This document shows positions 1 through 9,727 of a stretch of DNA of 64,000 nucleotides, piece after piece (the first letter of the stretch is position 1; each line of letters opens with the position of its first letter). Made by a program: the position numbers and the translations under genes. A model generated the notes under the pieces. The model did not search any database, was not told the DNA's origin, and saw nothing but the letters and a program-made list of their open reading frames with translations. The DNA is from an uncultured Lachnospiraceae bacterium (GTDB lineage Bacteria; Bacillota; Clostridia; Lachnospirales; Lachnospiraceae): NCBI GenBank assembly GCA_949948735.1, contig CATLGV010000002.1, positions 153,213-217,212 on the forward strand, written 5' to 3'.

Positions 1-1
1 C

Positions 2-2074
2 TTTTTGGATTCCCTTGCCACGCTTGGATATTCGGCGTACGGCTGCGGCATCCGTTACAGATACGGCATGTTTAAGCAGGAGATTCGGGACGGCTTCCAG
101 CGGGAGGTCCCGGATGACTGGCTTCGCGACGGCAACCCGTTTGAGCTGCGGCGTCCGGAGTATACCAAGGTCATCAAGTTCGGCGGCAATGTTGCCTGCA
201 GGGAAGAGGACGGCAGGATGATCTGGTATCAGGAGAATTATCAGTCTGTTAAGGCAGTGCCCTATGACCTGCCGGTTGTCGGCTACGGCAACGGCATTGT
301 AAATACGCTCCGAATCTGGGATGCGGAGCCGATGGACTGCTTCAGCCTCGATTCCTTCGACAAGGGCGACTATCAGAAGGCGGTAGAACAGAATAATCTG
401 GCCAAGAACATCGTCGAGGTGCTGTATCCGAACGATAATCATGTGTCGGGCAAGGAGCTTCGCCTGAAGCAGCAGTACTTCTTTATTTCCGCGTCCGTTC
501 AGACGGCCATCGAGAAATATATGGCAAAGCATGACAATATACACCGCTTCTACGAGAAGGTGACCTTCCAGCTCAACGATACGCATCCTACGGTAGCGAT
601 TGCGGAGCTGATGCGGATACTGCTGGACGAATACAAGCTCGAGTGGGATGAGGCATGGGCGATTACGACAAAGACCTGTGCGTATACCAACCACACGATT
701 ATGGCGGAGGCGCTTGAGAAATGGCCTGTGGATCTGTTCCAGCGGCTGCTTCCCAGAATTTATCAGATTGTGGAGGAAATCAACCGCCGCTTCCTGCTGG
801 ACATTGTCAACAGATACCAGGAGCCGGCAGATAAGATTAAGAAGATGGCGATTATTGCCGACGGCCAGGTAAAGATGGCGCATCTGGCGATTGTTGCCGG
901 CTACAGCGTAAACGGCGTTGCAAGGCTGCACACGGAAATCCTCAAGAAGCAGGAGCTGCGGGAGTTCTACGAGATGTTCCCGCAGAAGTTTAACAATAAG
1001 ACCAACGGCATCACCCAGAGAAGATTCCTGCTGCACGGCAATCCGCTGCTGGCGGACTGGGTAACGGAAAAGGTCGGAGAGGACTGGATTGTAGATCTTC
1101 CGGTGATTGAGGGCATCGCGAAATACGCGGATGACGCGGGCGCGCAGAAGGAATTTATGGCGATTAAGCGCAAGAATAAGGTGCGTCTTGCGAAATATAT
1201 CAAGGAGCATAACGGCATTGAGGTGGATCCCGACTCCATCTTTGACGTGCAGGTAAAGCGTCTCCACGAATACAAGCGGCAGCTTTTGAATATTCTGCAT
1301 GTGATGTATCTGTACAACCAGATTAAGGCGAATCCGGGCATGGAGTTTTATCCGAGAACCTTTATCTTCGGCGCGAAGGCGGCTGCAGGCTATCAGAATG
1401 CGAAGCTGACGATCAAGCTGATTAATTCGGTGGCGGATGTGATCAACAACGATCCGGCTGTAAAGGGCAGAATCAAGGTTGTATTTATCGAGAACTACAG
1501 GGTTTCCAATGCGGAGCTGATCTTTGCGGCGGCGGATATTTCCGAACAGATTTCCACGGCAAGCAAGGAGGCCAGCGGCACCGGCAACATGAAGTTCATG
1601 CTCAACGGCGCGCTGACGCTGGGCACAATGGACGGCGCCAACGTGGAGATTGTCGAGGAGGTCGGACAGGAGAACGCGTTTATTTTCGGCCTGAGCTCCG
1701 ACGAGGTTATCCATTACGAGAACAACGGCGGATACAATCCGATGGATATTTACAACAGCGACGCCGATATCAGGAAAGTAGTGGAGCAGCTGGTGGACGG
1801 CACATATTCCAGCGACAAGGAGCTGTTCCGCAGCCTCTACAATTCCCTGCTCAATACACAGAGCACGGATAAGGCGGACCGGTACTTTATCCTGAAGGAT
1901 TTCCGCGCTTATGCGGAGGCGCACAGGAAGGTGGAGAAGGCTTATAAGGATGCCGACAGCTGGGCAAAGAGCGCTATGCTGAATGTGGCGAAGGTCGGCA
2001 AGTTTACCTCCGACAGAACCATTCAGGAATACGTAGACGAGATCTGGCATCTGGATAAGGTGGAGATTCAGTAA
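2..2074 (+). CDS. glgP: Glycogen/maltodextrin phosphorylase, 5' end outside the window
   Basis: Releases glucose-1-phosphate from alpha-1,4-glucan ends using a pyridoxal-phosphate cofactor. The frame is open from base 2, and the first residues (FLDSLATLGYSAYGCGIRY) are the internal phosphorylase block that normally follows the N-terminal 100 or so residues, so the true start lies upstream of base 1 and the TTG at position 5 is not a start. About 690 residues are present, against a usual 750-850. The PLP-binding signature GTGNMKFMLNG near residue 530 contains the cofactor lysine, and it is followed by LTLGTMDGANVEI. A strong terminator follows, so glgP is the last gene of its unit. The adjacent glgC/glgD places it in a glycogen synthesis and breakdown cluster. 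Family assignment is certain; the split between glycogen and maltodextrin as substrate cannot be made from sequence alone. Confidence 0.97.
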   Translation, partial: FLDSLATLGYSAYGCGIRYRYGMFKQEIRDGFQREVPDDWLRDGNPFELRRPEYTKVIKFGGNVACREEDGRMIWYQENYQSVKAVPYDLPVVGYGNGIVNTLRIWDAEPMDCFSLDSFDKGDYQKAVEQNNLAKNIVEVLYPNDNHVSGKELRLKQQYFFISASVQTAIEKYMAKHDNIHRFYEKVTFQLNDTHPTVAIAELMRILLDEYKLEWDEAWAITTKTCAYTNHTIMAEALEKWPVDLFQRLLPRIYQIVEEINRRFLLDIVNRYQEPADKIKKMAIIADGQVKMAHLAIVAGYSVNGVARLHTEILKKQELREFYEMFPQKFNNKTNGITQRRFLLHGNPLLADWVTEKVGEDWIVDLPVIEGIAKYADDAGAQKEFMAIKRKNKVRLAKYIKEHNGIEVDPDSIFDVQVKRLHEYKRQLLNILHVMYLYNQIKANPGMEFYPRTFIFGAKAAAGYQNAKLTIKLINSVADVINNDPAVKGRIKVVFIENYRVSNAELIFAAADISEQISTASKEASGTGNMKFMLNGALTLGTMDGANVEIVEEVGQENAFIFGLSSDEVIHYENNGGYNPMDIYNSDADIRKVVEQLVDGTYSSDKELFRSLYNSLLNTQSTDKADRYFILKDFRAYAEAHRKVEKAYKDADSWAKSAMLNVAKVGKFTSDRTIQEYVDEIWHLDKVEIQ

Positions 2075-2091
2075 ACGGAATAACGGTATAG

Positions 2092-2132
2092 AAAACCTCC
2101 GAAAGCTGCAGCTTCCGGAGGTTTTACAATTT
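2092..2132 (+). terminator. Rho-independent terminator after glgP
   Basis: A near-perfect 34-nt inverted repeat (AAAACCTCCG at one end, CGGAGGTTTT at the other, one central mismatch) starts 17 bases after the glgP stop and is followed by a T-rich run. Confidence 0.85.
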
Positions 2133-2157
2133 TTAACGCGATTTCACATTATTTCCA

Positions 2158-2187
2158 TTGCGCAGTGACAGGCGGATATAGTATATT
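2158..2187 (+). promoter_or_regulatory. Candidate sigma-A promoter for the hydratase gene
   Basis: TTGCGC at 2158-2163 and TATATT at 2182-2187 are separated by 18 bases and lie about 90 bases upstream of the hydratase start, downstream of the glgP terminator. The match is moderate and rests on sequence only. Confidence 0.45.
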
Positions 2188-2274
2188 TATTCATAGTTGA
2201 ATATCTTTAAATCGACAAAATAAACATTTCATTTTAATGAATTTTAATCTATATAAAGAAAGGATGGATTTTCC

Positions 2275-4563
2275 ATGATTCAATTATCACAGACAGGTGT
2301 ATACCTGGTAAACGGTACAGAGCTGATTGCGGACGACGCGGAGGCTGCGGCTGCCTTATCGGCAAAAACAGGCAGGGCGCCGGATAAGGAGGAAGCCAGA
2401 AAAGCAACAATCGCATACGGCATATTGGCGGCGCACAACACCTCCGGCAATATGGAGAAGCTCAAAATCAAGTTTGACAAATTGACCTCGCACGATATTA
2501 CCTTTGTGGGGATTATCCAGACGGCGCGCGCATCCGGACTGACGAAGTTCCCGGTGCCGTACGTGCTGACCAACTGTCACAATTCGCTCTGCGCGGTAGG
2601 CGGTACGATCAATGAGGACGACCACATGTTCGGGCTTACCTGCGCAAAGAAATACGGCGGCGTCTATGTGCCGCCTCATCAGGCCGTAATCCATCAGTTT
2701 GCGCGCGAGATGCTCGCGGGCGGGGGCCGGATGATCTTAGGCTCCGATTCGCATACGCGGTACGGCGCTCTGGGAACGATGGCAATGGGCGAGGGCGGCC
2801 CGGAGCTGGTAAAGCAGCTGCTGGGACAGACCTATGACATCAATATGCCCGGCGTGGTAGCCGTCTATCTGGAGGGCGCGCCCGTAAAGGGCGTCGGGCC
2901 GCAGGATGTGGCGCTCGCGATTATCGGCGCGGTATTTGGCAACGGCTATGTCAAGAACAAGGTTATGGAGTTTGTAGGCCCCGGCGTCTCGGCGCTGTCG
3001 GCGGATTTCAGAATCGGCGTCGACGTAATGACTACGGAGACGACATGCCTCTCCTCTATCTGGCGGACGGACGACGCGGTTCGGGAATTTTATGATATTC
3101 ACGGCAGAAGCGGGGATTTTGAGCTGCTGGAGCCGGGAGAAACCGCTTATTACGACGGCTGCATCCGGGTAGACTTAAGCAAAATCAGGCCCATGATTGC
3201 GATGCCGTTCCATCCGAGCAATACATACACGATTGAGGAGCTCAACGCGAACCTCATGGATATCCTGGACGACTGCGAGAAGAAGGCGCTGGTCAGCCTG
3301 GACGGCGCCGTGGACTTCAGGCTGAAAGACAAGGTCAGGGACGGAAGGCTGTATGTGGAGCAGGGCATTATCGCCGGCTGCGCGGGCGGCGGCTTTGAAA
3401 ATATCTGTGCGGCGGCGGATATTCTTGAAAATGCGAGTATCGGGCCGGATGCGTTTACGCTCAGCGTATATCCCGCATCCATGCCGGTCTATATGGAGCT
3501 TGTGAAAAACGGCTGCGCGGCGAAGCTGATGCAGACCGGGGCAGTGCTGAAGACGGCCTTCTGCGGCCCCTGCTTTGGCGCCGGGGATACGCCGGCCAAC
3601 AACGCGTTCTCGATTCGCCATTCGACAAGGAACTTCCCCAACCGTGAGGGCTCGAAGCTCCAGAGCGGGCAGATTGCCTCCGTCGCGCTGATGGATGCGC
3701 GTTCCATCGCGGCTACGGCAGCCAACAAGGGGTATCTGACGCCGGCGACGGACTTTGACGGAAGCTTCAGTCAGTACCGGTATTTCTTTGACAGCAGGAT
3801 TTATGAAAACCGGGTGTTTGACTCCCACGGCGTGGCGGATGCGTCCGTTGAAATCCAGTTTGGCCCCAATATCAAGGACTGGCCGGCGATGGCGGCGCTG
3901 ACGGACAATCTGATGCTGAAGGTGGTTTCGGAAATCCATGATCCCGTTACGACGACGGATGAGCTGATTCCCTCCGGGGAAACCTCCTCGTACCGCTCCA
4001 ACCCGTTAGGGCTTGCCGAGTTCACGCTTTCGCGCAAGGATCCCAACTACGTGCGGCTTGCAAAGGAAATACAGGCGGCGGAGAAGGCGCGGGAGGAGAA
4101 TGTGTGTCCGGTTCAGCGGTTTGCGGAGCTGGAGGACGCGTGGAGCACGATGAAGACCATCACGCCGGACGCGGACAGAAGCAATACGGGCATCGGCAGC
4201 ACCATCTTTGCGGTAAAGCCCGGAGACGGCTCCGCGAGAGAGCAGGCCGCAAGCTGTCAGAAGGTGCTTGGCGGATGGGCGAATATCGCCAACGAATACG
4301 CGACCAAGCGTTACCGCTCCAATCTGATCAACTGGGGCATGCTCCCGTTTATTATTCAGGAAGGGGAGCTTCCGTTTAAGAACCTGGACTATATTTACAT
4401 TCCCGGTATCAGAAGGGCCGTGGAGGAGAAGGCGGATGTGATTAAGGCGTACGTGGTAGGAAACGGGCAGAAGAAGGCGTTTGAGATGACGCTTGGCGAG
4501 CTGACGGACGAGGAGCGCCAGATTATCCTGAAGGGATGCCTGATTAATTACAACCGCGTTTAA
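2275..4563 (+). CDS. Aconitase-superfamily hydratase (YbhJ-like)
   Basis: Predicted [4Fe-4S] hydro-lyase of the aconitase superfamily, 762 residues. Visible signatures are [20 protein letters not shown] near residue 160, a glycine-rich [10 protein letters not shown] with one candidate cluster cysteine near residue 370, and the [17 protein letters not shown] block near residue 430 supplying a CxxC pair. A swivel-like C-terminal domain follows (INWGMLPF, then the GIRRAVEEK region). It resembles the E. coli YbhJ type rather than housekeeping AcnA or AcnB, and the substrate of that type is not established. A good ribosome-binding site (AGAAAGGATG) precedes the ATG. It has its own candidate promoter and sits between glgP and glgC, an unexpected neighbour for glycogen genes. 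Alternatives are a true citrate aconitase or a 3-isopropylmalate/homoaconitate type enzyme. The superfamily is sure, the reaction is not. Confidence 0.85.
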   Translation: MIQLSQTGVYLVNGTELIADDAEAAAALSAKTGRAPDKEEARKATIAYGILAAHNTSGNMEKLKIKFDKLTSHDITFVGIIQTARASGLTKFPVPYVLTNCHNSLCAVGGTINEDDHMFGLTCAKKYGGVYVPPHQAVIHQFAREMLAGGGRMILGSDSHTRYGALGTMAMGEGGPELVKQLLGQTYDINMPGVVAVYLEGAPVKGVGPQDVALAIIGAVFGNGYVKNKVMEFVGPGVSALSADFRIGVDVMTTETTCLSSIWRTDDAVREFYDIHGRSGDFELLEPGETAYYDGCIRVDLSKIRPMIAMPFHPSNTYTIEELNANLMDILDDCEKKALVSLDGAVDFRLKDKVRDGRLYVEQGIIAGCAGGGFENICAAADILENASIGPDAFTLSVYPASMPVYMELVKNGCAAKLMQTGAVLKTAFCGPCFGAGDTPANNAFSIRHSTRNFPNREGSKLQSGQIASVALMDARSIAATAANKGYLTPATDFDGSFSQYRYFFDSRIYENRVFDSHGVADASVEIQFGPNIKDWPAMAALTDNLMLKVVSEIHDPVTTTDELIPSGETSSYRSNPLGLAEFTLSRKDPNYVRLAKEIQAAEKAREENVCPVQRFAELEDAWSTMKTITPDADRSNTGIGSTIFAVKPGDGSAREQAASCQKVLGGWANIANEYATKRYRSNLINWGMLPFIIQEGELPFKNLDYIYIPGIRRAVEEKADVIKAYVVGNGQKKAFEMTLGELTDEERQIILKGCLINYNRV

Positions 4564-4759
4564 AAAAGTGCGAAGCCTGTTCATATTACGGACAGGCGCG
4601 CATATATTTAAAAGAACGCGGGTGACAAAGGAAAAAGCAGGAAAGCATACAGCAGAAAAAGCAACAAAATTGCACAAAAGACTACCATTTTTGAAAGATT
4701 TATAGTATAATTTCAATAAATCTAAAAAGTAGATATTTCAATAAACAGGAGGGAGAAAT

Positions 4760-5968
4760 ATGGCAAAAGAAATGATAGCAATGCTGCTTGCCGGCGGTCA
4801 GGGCTCACGTCTGTACACGCTGACGCAGAAGCTGGCAAAACCTGCGGTTCCCTTTGGGGGAAAATATCGCATCATTGATTTTCCGCTGTCCAACTGTGTG
4901 AATTCGGGTATCGACACAGTGGGCATACTGACGCAGTATCAGCCGTTAGTGCTGAATGAGTACATAGGAAACGGACAACCCTGGGATTTGGACCGGCTGC
5001 ATGGAGGCGTCCATGTACTGCCGCCGTACCAGAAGGCGACGGGGTCGGATTGGTATAAGGGAACGGCCAATGCGATTTATCAGAATATCAATTTTATTGA
5101 GCGGTATGATCCCGAGTATGTTATTATCCTGTCAGGCGATCAGATATGTAAGCAGGACTACAGTGATTTCCTCCGCTTCCATAAGGAAAAGGGCGCGGAG
5201 TTCAGCGTGGCTGTTATGGAGGTTCCGTGGGAGGAGGCAGGCCGCTTCGGACTGATGGTTACAGACGAAAACGACAAGATTACCGAGTTCCAGGAAAAGC
5301 CGAAGGAGCCCAAGTCCAATCTTGCTTCCATGGGTATTTATATCTTTAACTGGAATATTTTAAAGCAGTATCTGATTGAGGATGAGAATGACCCGAATTC
5401 CGAGAACGACTTCGGAAAGAACGTCATCCCGAATCTGCTTCGGGACAAGCGCGATATGTATGCGTACCGGTTTGACGGCTACTGGAAGGACGTCGGAACC
5501 ATCTCTTCCCTGTGGGAGGCGAACATGGAGGTTCTGGATCCGGAGAACAGCGGCATCAATCTCTTTGACGAGGACTGGCGTATCTACAGCCGTAACAGCG
5601 GTATGACCGGCCACCGCATCGGCGAGAGCGCATCGCTTGAGAATTCCATGATTACCGACGGATGCAGCATTGAGGGTACTGTAAAGCACTCTATTCTTTT
5701 TGCCGGAGTCAAGGTGGAAAAGGGAGCGGTAATAGAAGACGCCGTTATTATGGGCGGCAGCACCATCAAGGCAGGCGCGCAGGTGAAGCATTGTATTATT
5801 GCGGAGAATGTCGTGATCGAAAAGGATGCCGTGGTAGGCGCGATGCCCGAGGGCGATGAAAAGGGCGTAGCGACCGTCGGCTCGGATATTGTTGTCGGAG
5901 AGGGCGCTCTTATCGGGCCAAGCGCAATGGTTTCAGAAGACGTAAAGGGAGGTGACAAGGTATGGTAA
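4760..5968 (+). CDS. glgC: Glucose-1-phosphate adenylyltransferase, catalytic subunit
   Basis: Makes ADP-glucose from glucose-1-phosphate and ATP, the committed step of bacterial glycogen synthesis. The 402 residues start with the nucleotidyltransferase signature [13 protein letters not shown] followed by [19 protein letters not shown]. The substrate-binding region is [12 protein letters not shown] near residue 175, and hexapeptide-type repeats forming the left-handed beta helix occupy roughly residues 285-400. AGGAGGGA lies five bases before the ATG. The 3' end overlaps glgD by seven bases, so the two subunits are translationally coupled. The 196-base gap upstream holds a TATAAT-like hexamer at 4706-4711 without a well-spaced -35 box, so I do not call a promoter there. 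Confidence 0.97.
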   Translation: MAKEMIAMLLAGGQGSRLYTLTQKLAKPAVPFGGKYRIIDFPLSNCVNSGIDTVGILTQYQPLVLNEYIGNGQPWDLDRLHGGVHVLPPYQKATGSDWYKGTANAIYQNINFIERYDPEYVIILSGDQICKQDYSDFLRFHKEKGAEFSVAVMEVPWEEAGRFGLMVTDENDKITEFQEKPKEPKSNLASMGIYIFNWNILKQYLIEDENDPNSENDFGKNVIPNLLRDKRDMYAYRFDGYWKDVGTISSLWEANMEVLDPENSGINLFDEDWRIYSRNSGMTGHRIGESASLENSMITDGCSIEGTVKHSILFAGVKVEKGAVIEDAVIMGGSTIKAGAQVKHCIIAENVVIEKDAVVGAMPEGDEKGVATVGSDIVVGEGALIGPSAMVSEDVKGGDKVW

Positions 5969-7110
5969 ATTCAAATGCAGATTCAGCAATGGGTATTTTG
6001 TTTCCGAACAGTTATGATTCGCTGGTGCCGGAGCTTGTTACGGAACGTCTGATGGCTTCCATACCGTTTGCAAGTCGTTACAGATTGGTTGACTTCCTGC
6101 TCTCGAGCATGGTCAACTGCGGCATTGATAATATTTCATTGATTGTCAGAAAGAATTACCATTCCCTGATGGATCATCTGGGATCGGGCAGAGAGTGGGA
6201 TTTGGCCCGCAAGGTGGGCGGACTCAATATTGTACCGCCGTTTGCGCAGAAGACGGTAAACGTTTATAACGGCCGTGTCGAAGCGATTGCGAGCATCATC
6301 GCGTATTTGAAGCGTCAGAAGGAAAAGTACGTCATCATGGCGGACACGAACATCGTTGTGAACTTTGACTTCAGCGCGCTTTTGCAGCAGCACATCGACA
6401 GCGGTGCGGATGTTACGATTGCCTATGTGAAGGAAGAGATTCCGCAGGGGCTTCTCGACATCGACGTAACCAAGAAGGATTTGTACTATACGCTTGGCAT
6501 TGACGAGAGCGGCAGAGTCCGGAACATTGTCGTAAATGACAAGGATAAAGGCGTCAAGAACGTATCCATGAACATTTATGTGATTGATAGAGAGCTCCTG
6601 ATTGAGCAGATCAGAGAGGCCTATGTGAACGGCCTGACATACTTTGAGCGCGATATTATCTCGCCGCAGCTCGATAAGCTGAATGTACAGGGCTATGAGC
6701 ATCAGGGCTACTATGCGCGGATTATCAGCGGCAAGAGCTACTTCCAGGAAAATATGAAGATGCTTGACGAGAAGAATGTGGAAGAGCTGTTTGCGCGCAA
6801 TCCGATTTATACCAAGATTCGTGACGACAATCCGACCCGTTATATGACCGGCGCGCATGTGAAGAATGTGATGGCGGCGGACGGCTGCGTGATTGAGGGC
6901 GAGGTAGAGAACAGCATCCTCTTCAGGGGCGTTAAGGTGAAGAAGGGCGCAAAGGTGCGCAACTGCGTATTGATGCAGGATACGGTAATTGAGACCGGCG
7001 CTACGGTGGAGTACACGATCACCGACAAGAACGTAACGGTTTCCTCCTATAAGGAATTAAAGGGAACGGAATCCTTCCCGGTATTTGTGGAGAAGAGAAA
7101 GACCGTATAA
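5962..7110 (+). CDS. glgD: Glucose-1-phosphate adenylyltransferase regulatory subunit
   Basis: GlgC paralogue of 382 residues. The fold is retained ([17 protein letters not shown], then [10 protein letters not shown], then beta-helix repeats such as [16 protein letters not shown]), but the glycine-rich GGxGSRL nucleotide-binding loop present in GlgC is replaced by a short segment ([14 protein letters not shown]). That is the known signature of GlgD, which forms a heterotetramer with GlgC and raises its activity in Firmicutes. The start overlaps the glgC stop, with GGGAGGTGA upstream inside the glgC coding sequence. Catalytic inactivity is inferred from the missing loop. Confidence 0.96.
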   Translation: MVNSNADSAMGILFPNSYDSLVPELVTERLMASIPFASRYRLVDFLLSSMVNCGIDNISLIVRKNYHSLMDHLGSGREWDLARKVGGLNIVPPFAQKTVNVYNGRVEAIASIIAYLKRQKEKYVIMADTNIVVNFDFSALLQQHIDSGADVTIAYVKEEIPQGLLDIDVTKKDLYYTLGIDESGRVRNIVVNDKDKGVKNVSMNIYVIDRELLIEQIREAYVNGLTYFERDIISPQLDKLNVQGYEHQGYYARIISGKSYFQENMKMLDEKNVEELFARNPIYTKIRDDNPTRYMTGAHVKNVMAADGCVIEGEVENSILFRGVKVKKGAKVRNCVLMQDTVIETGATVEYTITDKNVTVSSYKELKGTESFPVFVEKRKTV

Positions 7111-7140
7111 CGCAAAGAAGCATGGCTTAACAGGCGAATG

Positions 7141-7169
7141 TTGACTTATTTCCGATAAATGGGTATATT
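7141..7169 (+). promoter_or_regulatory. Sigma-A promoter for the acyltransferase gene
   Basis: TTGACT (7141-7146) and TATATT (7164-7169) with exactly 17 bases between them, 35 bases upstream of the next start codon. It separates the glg operon from the next unit. Confidence 0.65.
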
Positions 7170-7204
7170 GGTTTTATACAAATAAATTCAGCGGGGATGT
7201 CAAC

Positions 7205-8950
7205 ATGAAAGAAAACCTTCAAAAATCAAATAAAAAAGCAGGAATACGATACACAGCGCTGGCAGCGGTAATATTGCTGGCGCTGTTTGTCGTGTTCTGC
7301 GAAAACATAGAGTATGCGTACACGATGCAGGGAGAGCCCGTCGATCTCCTTGAGAACGGCATACCGGCGACGAGCGGCTATGAGGTTACGGCGGGAGAGC
7401 AGGGCTACAGCTTTACGGTAAAGGGGGCGGATCCGCAGTTCTATATAACGCAGATTGCGCAGCCGGCAGGCGGTATCGAGATTTGCCTGGACAGGCCCTG
7501 TGCGCAGGGGCCTGTTGCGGTACAGGTATTTTATGTGCGCGCGGGGGAGGATTACGCTGAGAAGCGCTCTGTGAAAGCGACGCTGGAGGCGGGGATGACC
7601 TCCTGCAGCCTTGCGCTGCCGCCGGCGCAGTACGCCGCGCTGCGGTTTGACATAGACGGCGACGTGACAATCCGGGAAATCCGGGCATATCCTTTGGAGA
7701 CAGCAAGGACGCCGGTGGTGTCGCAGCGGACCCTGCAAAAGTGCATGTGGTATTTTCCGGCCGTGATCATCGGGTGCTGTTTGGTATTCTGGGCGCACGG
7801 CGCGCGAAGGCGGGAGCGCGGACTGACGGCGCGCGCATATGCGCAGGAGATACTCTTTGGCGCAAAGCCGCAGGCCGGCAGGGCGGTGCATCTGGATTAT
7901 CTGCGGGTGCTTGCGGCGGTTCTGGTTATTCTGGCGCATACGTGTTCGCCGATGGTGGATCTTGCCGACGCGGGCTGGAAGCGCCTCATACTGGTGTGCG
8001 GCCTGAGCCTTGGGCTGTGCTGCAATCTGCTATATGTCATGCTGTCGGGCGCGCTGCTGCTTGCGGACAGAGGCGGCAGGGAGGAGAGCGTCGGTGGCTT
8101 TTATCTGCGGCGGGCATCCCGCGTGATTATTCCGCTGGCGGCATATTATCTGCTGATGCTGTCCCTGAACAACGAAGTGGCGTTTCTGCCGCCCAGAAAC
8201 ATTGCGGCAGCGCTGAAGCGGATTGTGACGGGGGCTCCGGATGTCGGACCGCATCTGTGGCTGATTTACACCATCGTCGGGCTGTATCTTGTGACGCCGT
8301 TTTTCCGGGTGATGATGCGGCAGATGAGCGACAGAATGCTTTTTTCCCTTGCGGCGGTGATTATCGTGCTCAATGCCCTGACAACGTATCTGCCGTTGCT
8401 TGGCATGACCTTTGGCGCAAGTACGTTTCTTGCGGGCTGGGAGGGCGTATTTCTGCTGGGTTGCATTCTGGTGCGGCAGGATAAGGCGCCGGGCGGCGCC
8501 AGGCGCAGACGGATGCTGATACTTGCGGCGGCAGTCTCCTATATCATTATGGTCGCGGCAGTGTTTGGGGATTCGTCCCGGATGAATTATGTGTATGGCA
8601 GCACGCCGCCCATCGTTCTGGCCGCATGCGGCATTTTTACGTTGTTTTTAAGCGCTAAGGGCTGGTTTGCGAATAAAGAAAACCGCATGGTGCGCCTGCT
8701 CTCCAAGTACAGCTACTCGATTATCCTGATTCACTGGTATGCGCTGTTTGTAGTTGTGCAGGGAAAGCTTCATATTACCGCGCTGCGCTTCGGGTGCGCA
8801 GGCGGTATCGCTGCGACCGTGGCGCTGACGCTTATCGTATGCCTGCTTATGGCGCTTATCTTTGACAATACGGTGGTAATTGTCTGTAATTTGATTTTTG
8901 ACAGATTTGTACAAAAAATTCAAGGTATTTTTGCGCGCAGACGCGAATAG
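7205..8950 (+). CDS. Acyltransferase-3 family membrane protein with an N-terminal extracytoplasmic domain
   Basis: Integral membrane O-acyltransferase-like protein of 581 residues. Residues 15-33 are a membrane segment, about 35-175 form a hydrophilic, beta-rich region expected outside the cell, another membrane segment lies at about 180-198, and from residue 226 the acyltransferase-3 domain begins with HLDYLRVLAAVLVILAHTCSP, carrying the early Arg and His typical of the family. About ten membrane helices follow. Members of this family move acetyl or succinyl groups onto cell-surface polysaccharides or peptidoglycan. The long extracytoplasmic region before the acyltransferase core is not part of the basic family and may bind the acceptor, which is inference. 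It has its own promoter and is followed after 34 bases by the SpoIID-like gene. The acceptor is unknown. Confidence 0.85.
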   Translation: MKENLQKSNKKAGIRYTALAAVILLALFVVFCENIEYAYTMQGEPVDLLENGIPATSGYEVTAGEQGYSFTVKGADPQFYITQIAQPAGGIEICLDRPCAQGPVAVQVFYVRAGEDYAEKRSVKATLEAGMTSCSLALPPAQYAALRFDIDGDVTIREIRAYPLETARTPVVSQRTLQKCMWYFPAVIIGCCLVFWAHGARRRERGLTARAYAQEILFGAKPQAGRAVHLDYLRVLAAVLVILAHTCSPMVDLADAGWKRLILVCGLSLGLCCNLLYVMLSGALLLADRGGREESVGGFYLRRASRVIIPLAAYYLLMLSLNNEVAFLPPRNIAAALKRIVTGAPDVGPHLWLIYTIVGLYLVTPFFRVMMRQMSDRMLFSLAAVIIVLNALTTYLPLLGMTFGASTFLAGWEGVFLLGCILVRQDKAPGGARRRRMLILAAAVSYIIMVAAVFGDSSRMNYVYGSTPPIVLAACGIFTLFLSAKGWFANKENRMVRLLSKYSYSIILIHWYALFVVVQGKLHITALRFGCAGGIAATVALTLIVCLLMALIFDNTVVIVCNLIFDRFVQKIQGIFARRRE

Positions 8951-8984
8951 TTGTTACATAAGAGGGAAAAATAAGGATAAATCA

Positions 8985-9617
8985 ATGAAGAATTTATCGA
9001 GGCTTCTTATTTTCATATTATGCGTGCCGCTGCTTGCAAGACTTTTTATCAAACCGGATACGGAGGGACAGGAACGGGAGAGGCAGCCGGCTGAAGGGGA
9101 GCCGCCTTTTACGGTTGCGGTTGACGGGGACAAGGGAAGCTTCCGGTATGAGCCGGAGCATACCGTGGATTACATGATGGCGGCTGTAGTGCCGTGGGAG
9201 ACGCTTTCCGGGGAAATTGCACTCGAAAACGTCAGGCAGGAGTATTTAAAAGCGCTTGCGGTGCTGTGCCGCACCAATCTGATATATGAATGGCAGCAGG
9301 CCGGGTATCCGGAGGTCCTTGCGTGGAAGGACTGCGGGCTGTATATGAAAAGGCTGCGCGCGGATTCCCCGGAGCTGTGCGAGATTCGAAGCGCGGTGGA
9401 GGCCACAAGAGGAGCGGTGATGACCGATGAGAGCAATGCGGTGATCGCGGCCCCTTTTTTTACTTCCTCGGATTGGGAAATGCAGATACACAGCGTGGGG
9501 GAAGGAGAAGGCTTTTCGTTAAATTACGGGGTTCTTATGGCGCGGGACGGCGCGGACTTTGCGGGAATTCTCAACGGTTTTTTTGAGAATATAAAAATTA
9601 TCGTGATGTATAAATAG
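8985..9617 (+). CDS. Divergent SpoIID/LytB-domain membrane protein
   Basis: Residues 1-21 are an N-terminal membrane anchor (MKNLSRLLIFILCVPLLARLF without a lipobox). The rest aligns by eye with the SpoIID domain: a Y-x-x-A-x-V-V segment (VDYMMAAVVPWE), then YLKALAVLCRTNLIYEW matching the family KAQAVAARTY motif, then ATRGAVMTDE and AAPFFTSSDWE in place of the usual TRG and YHSSSGG. SpoIID is the lytic transglycosylase of the engulfment machinery. At about 210 residues this copy is short, and the catalytic Glu expected just before MP in the family EMP motif is not in the canonical position; a Glu one residue further on may substitute. The neighbouring degenerate M23 gene supports a sporulation role, since spoIID and spoIIQ are adjacent in clostridia such as C. 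difficile. I chose ATG 8985, which lies past the end of the upstream gene with AAGGAT upstream. Confidence 0.7.
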   Translation: MKNLSRLLIFILCVPLLARLFIKPDTEGQERERQPAEGEPPFTVAVDGDKGSFRYEPEHTVDYMMAAVVPWETLSGEIALENVRQEYLKALAVLCRTNLIYEWQQAGYPEVLAWKDCGLYMKRLRADSPELCEIRSAVEATRGAVMTDESNAVIAAPFFTSSDWEMQIHSVGEGEGFSLNYGVLMARDGADFAGILNGFFENIKIIVMYK

Positions 9618-9727
9618 CCTCCGATCAGGCAATGCTAGTTATTGCAATAAGCATTGCATTAAATATTCACGACGATAGAATTTTTGCGAAGCGCATATTC
9701 TATTGTTTAGCACAATGGAGGTTGAAG

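Noticed and set aside
4670..4711. Promoter for glgC from TTGCAC or TTGAAA with TATAAT
   Set aside because: The -10-like TATAAT at 4706 is 30 bases from TTGCAC and 9 bases from TTGAAA; neither spacing supports sigma-A recognition.
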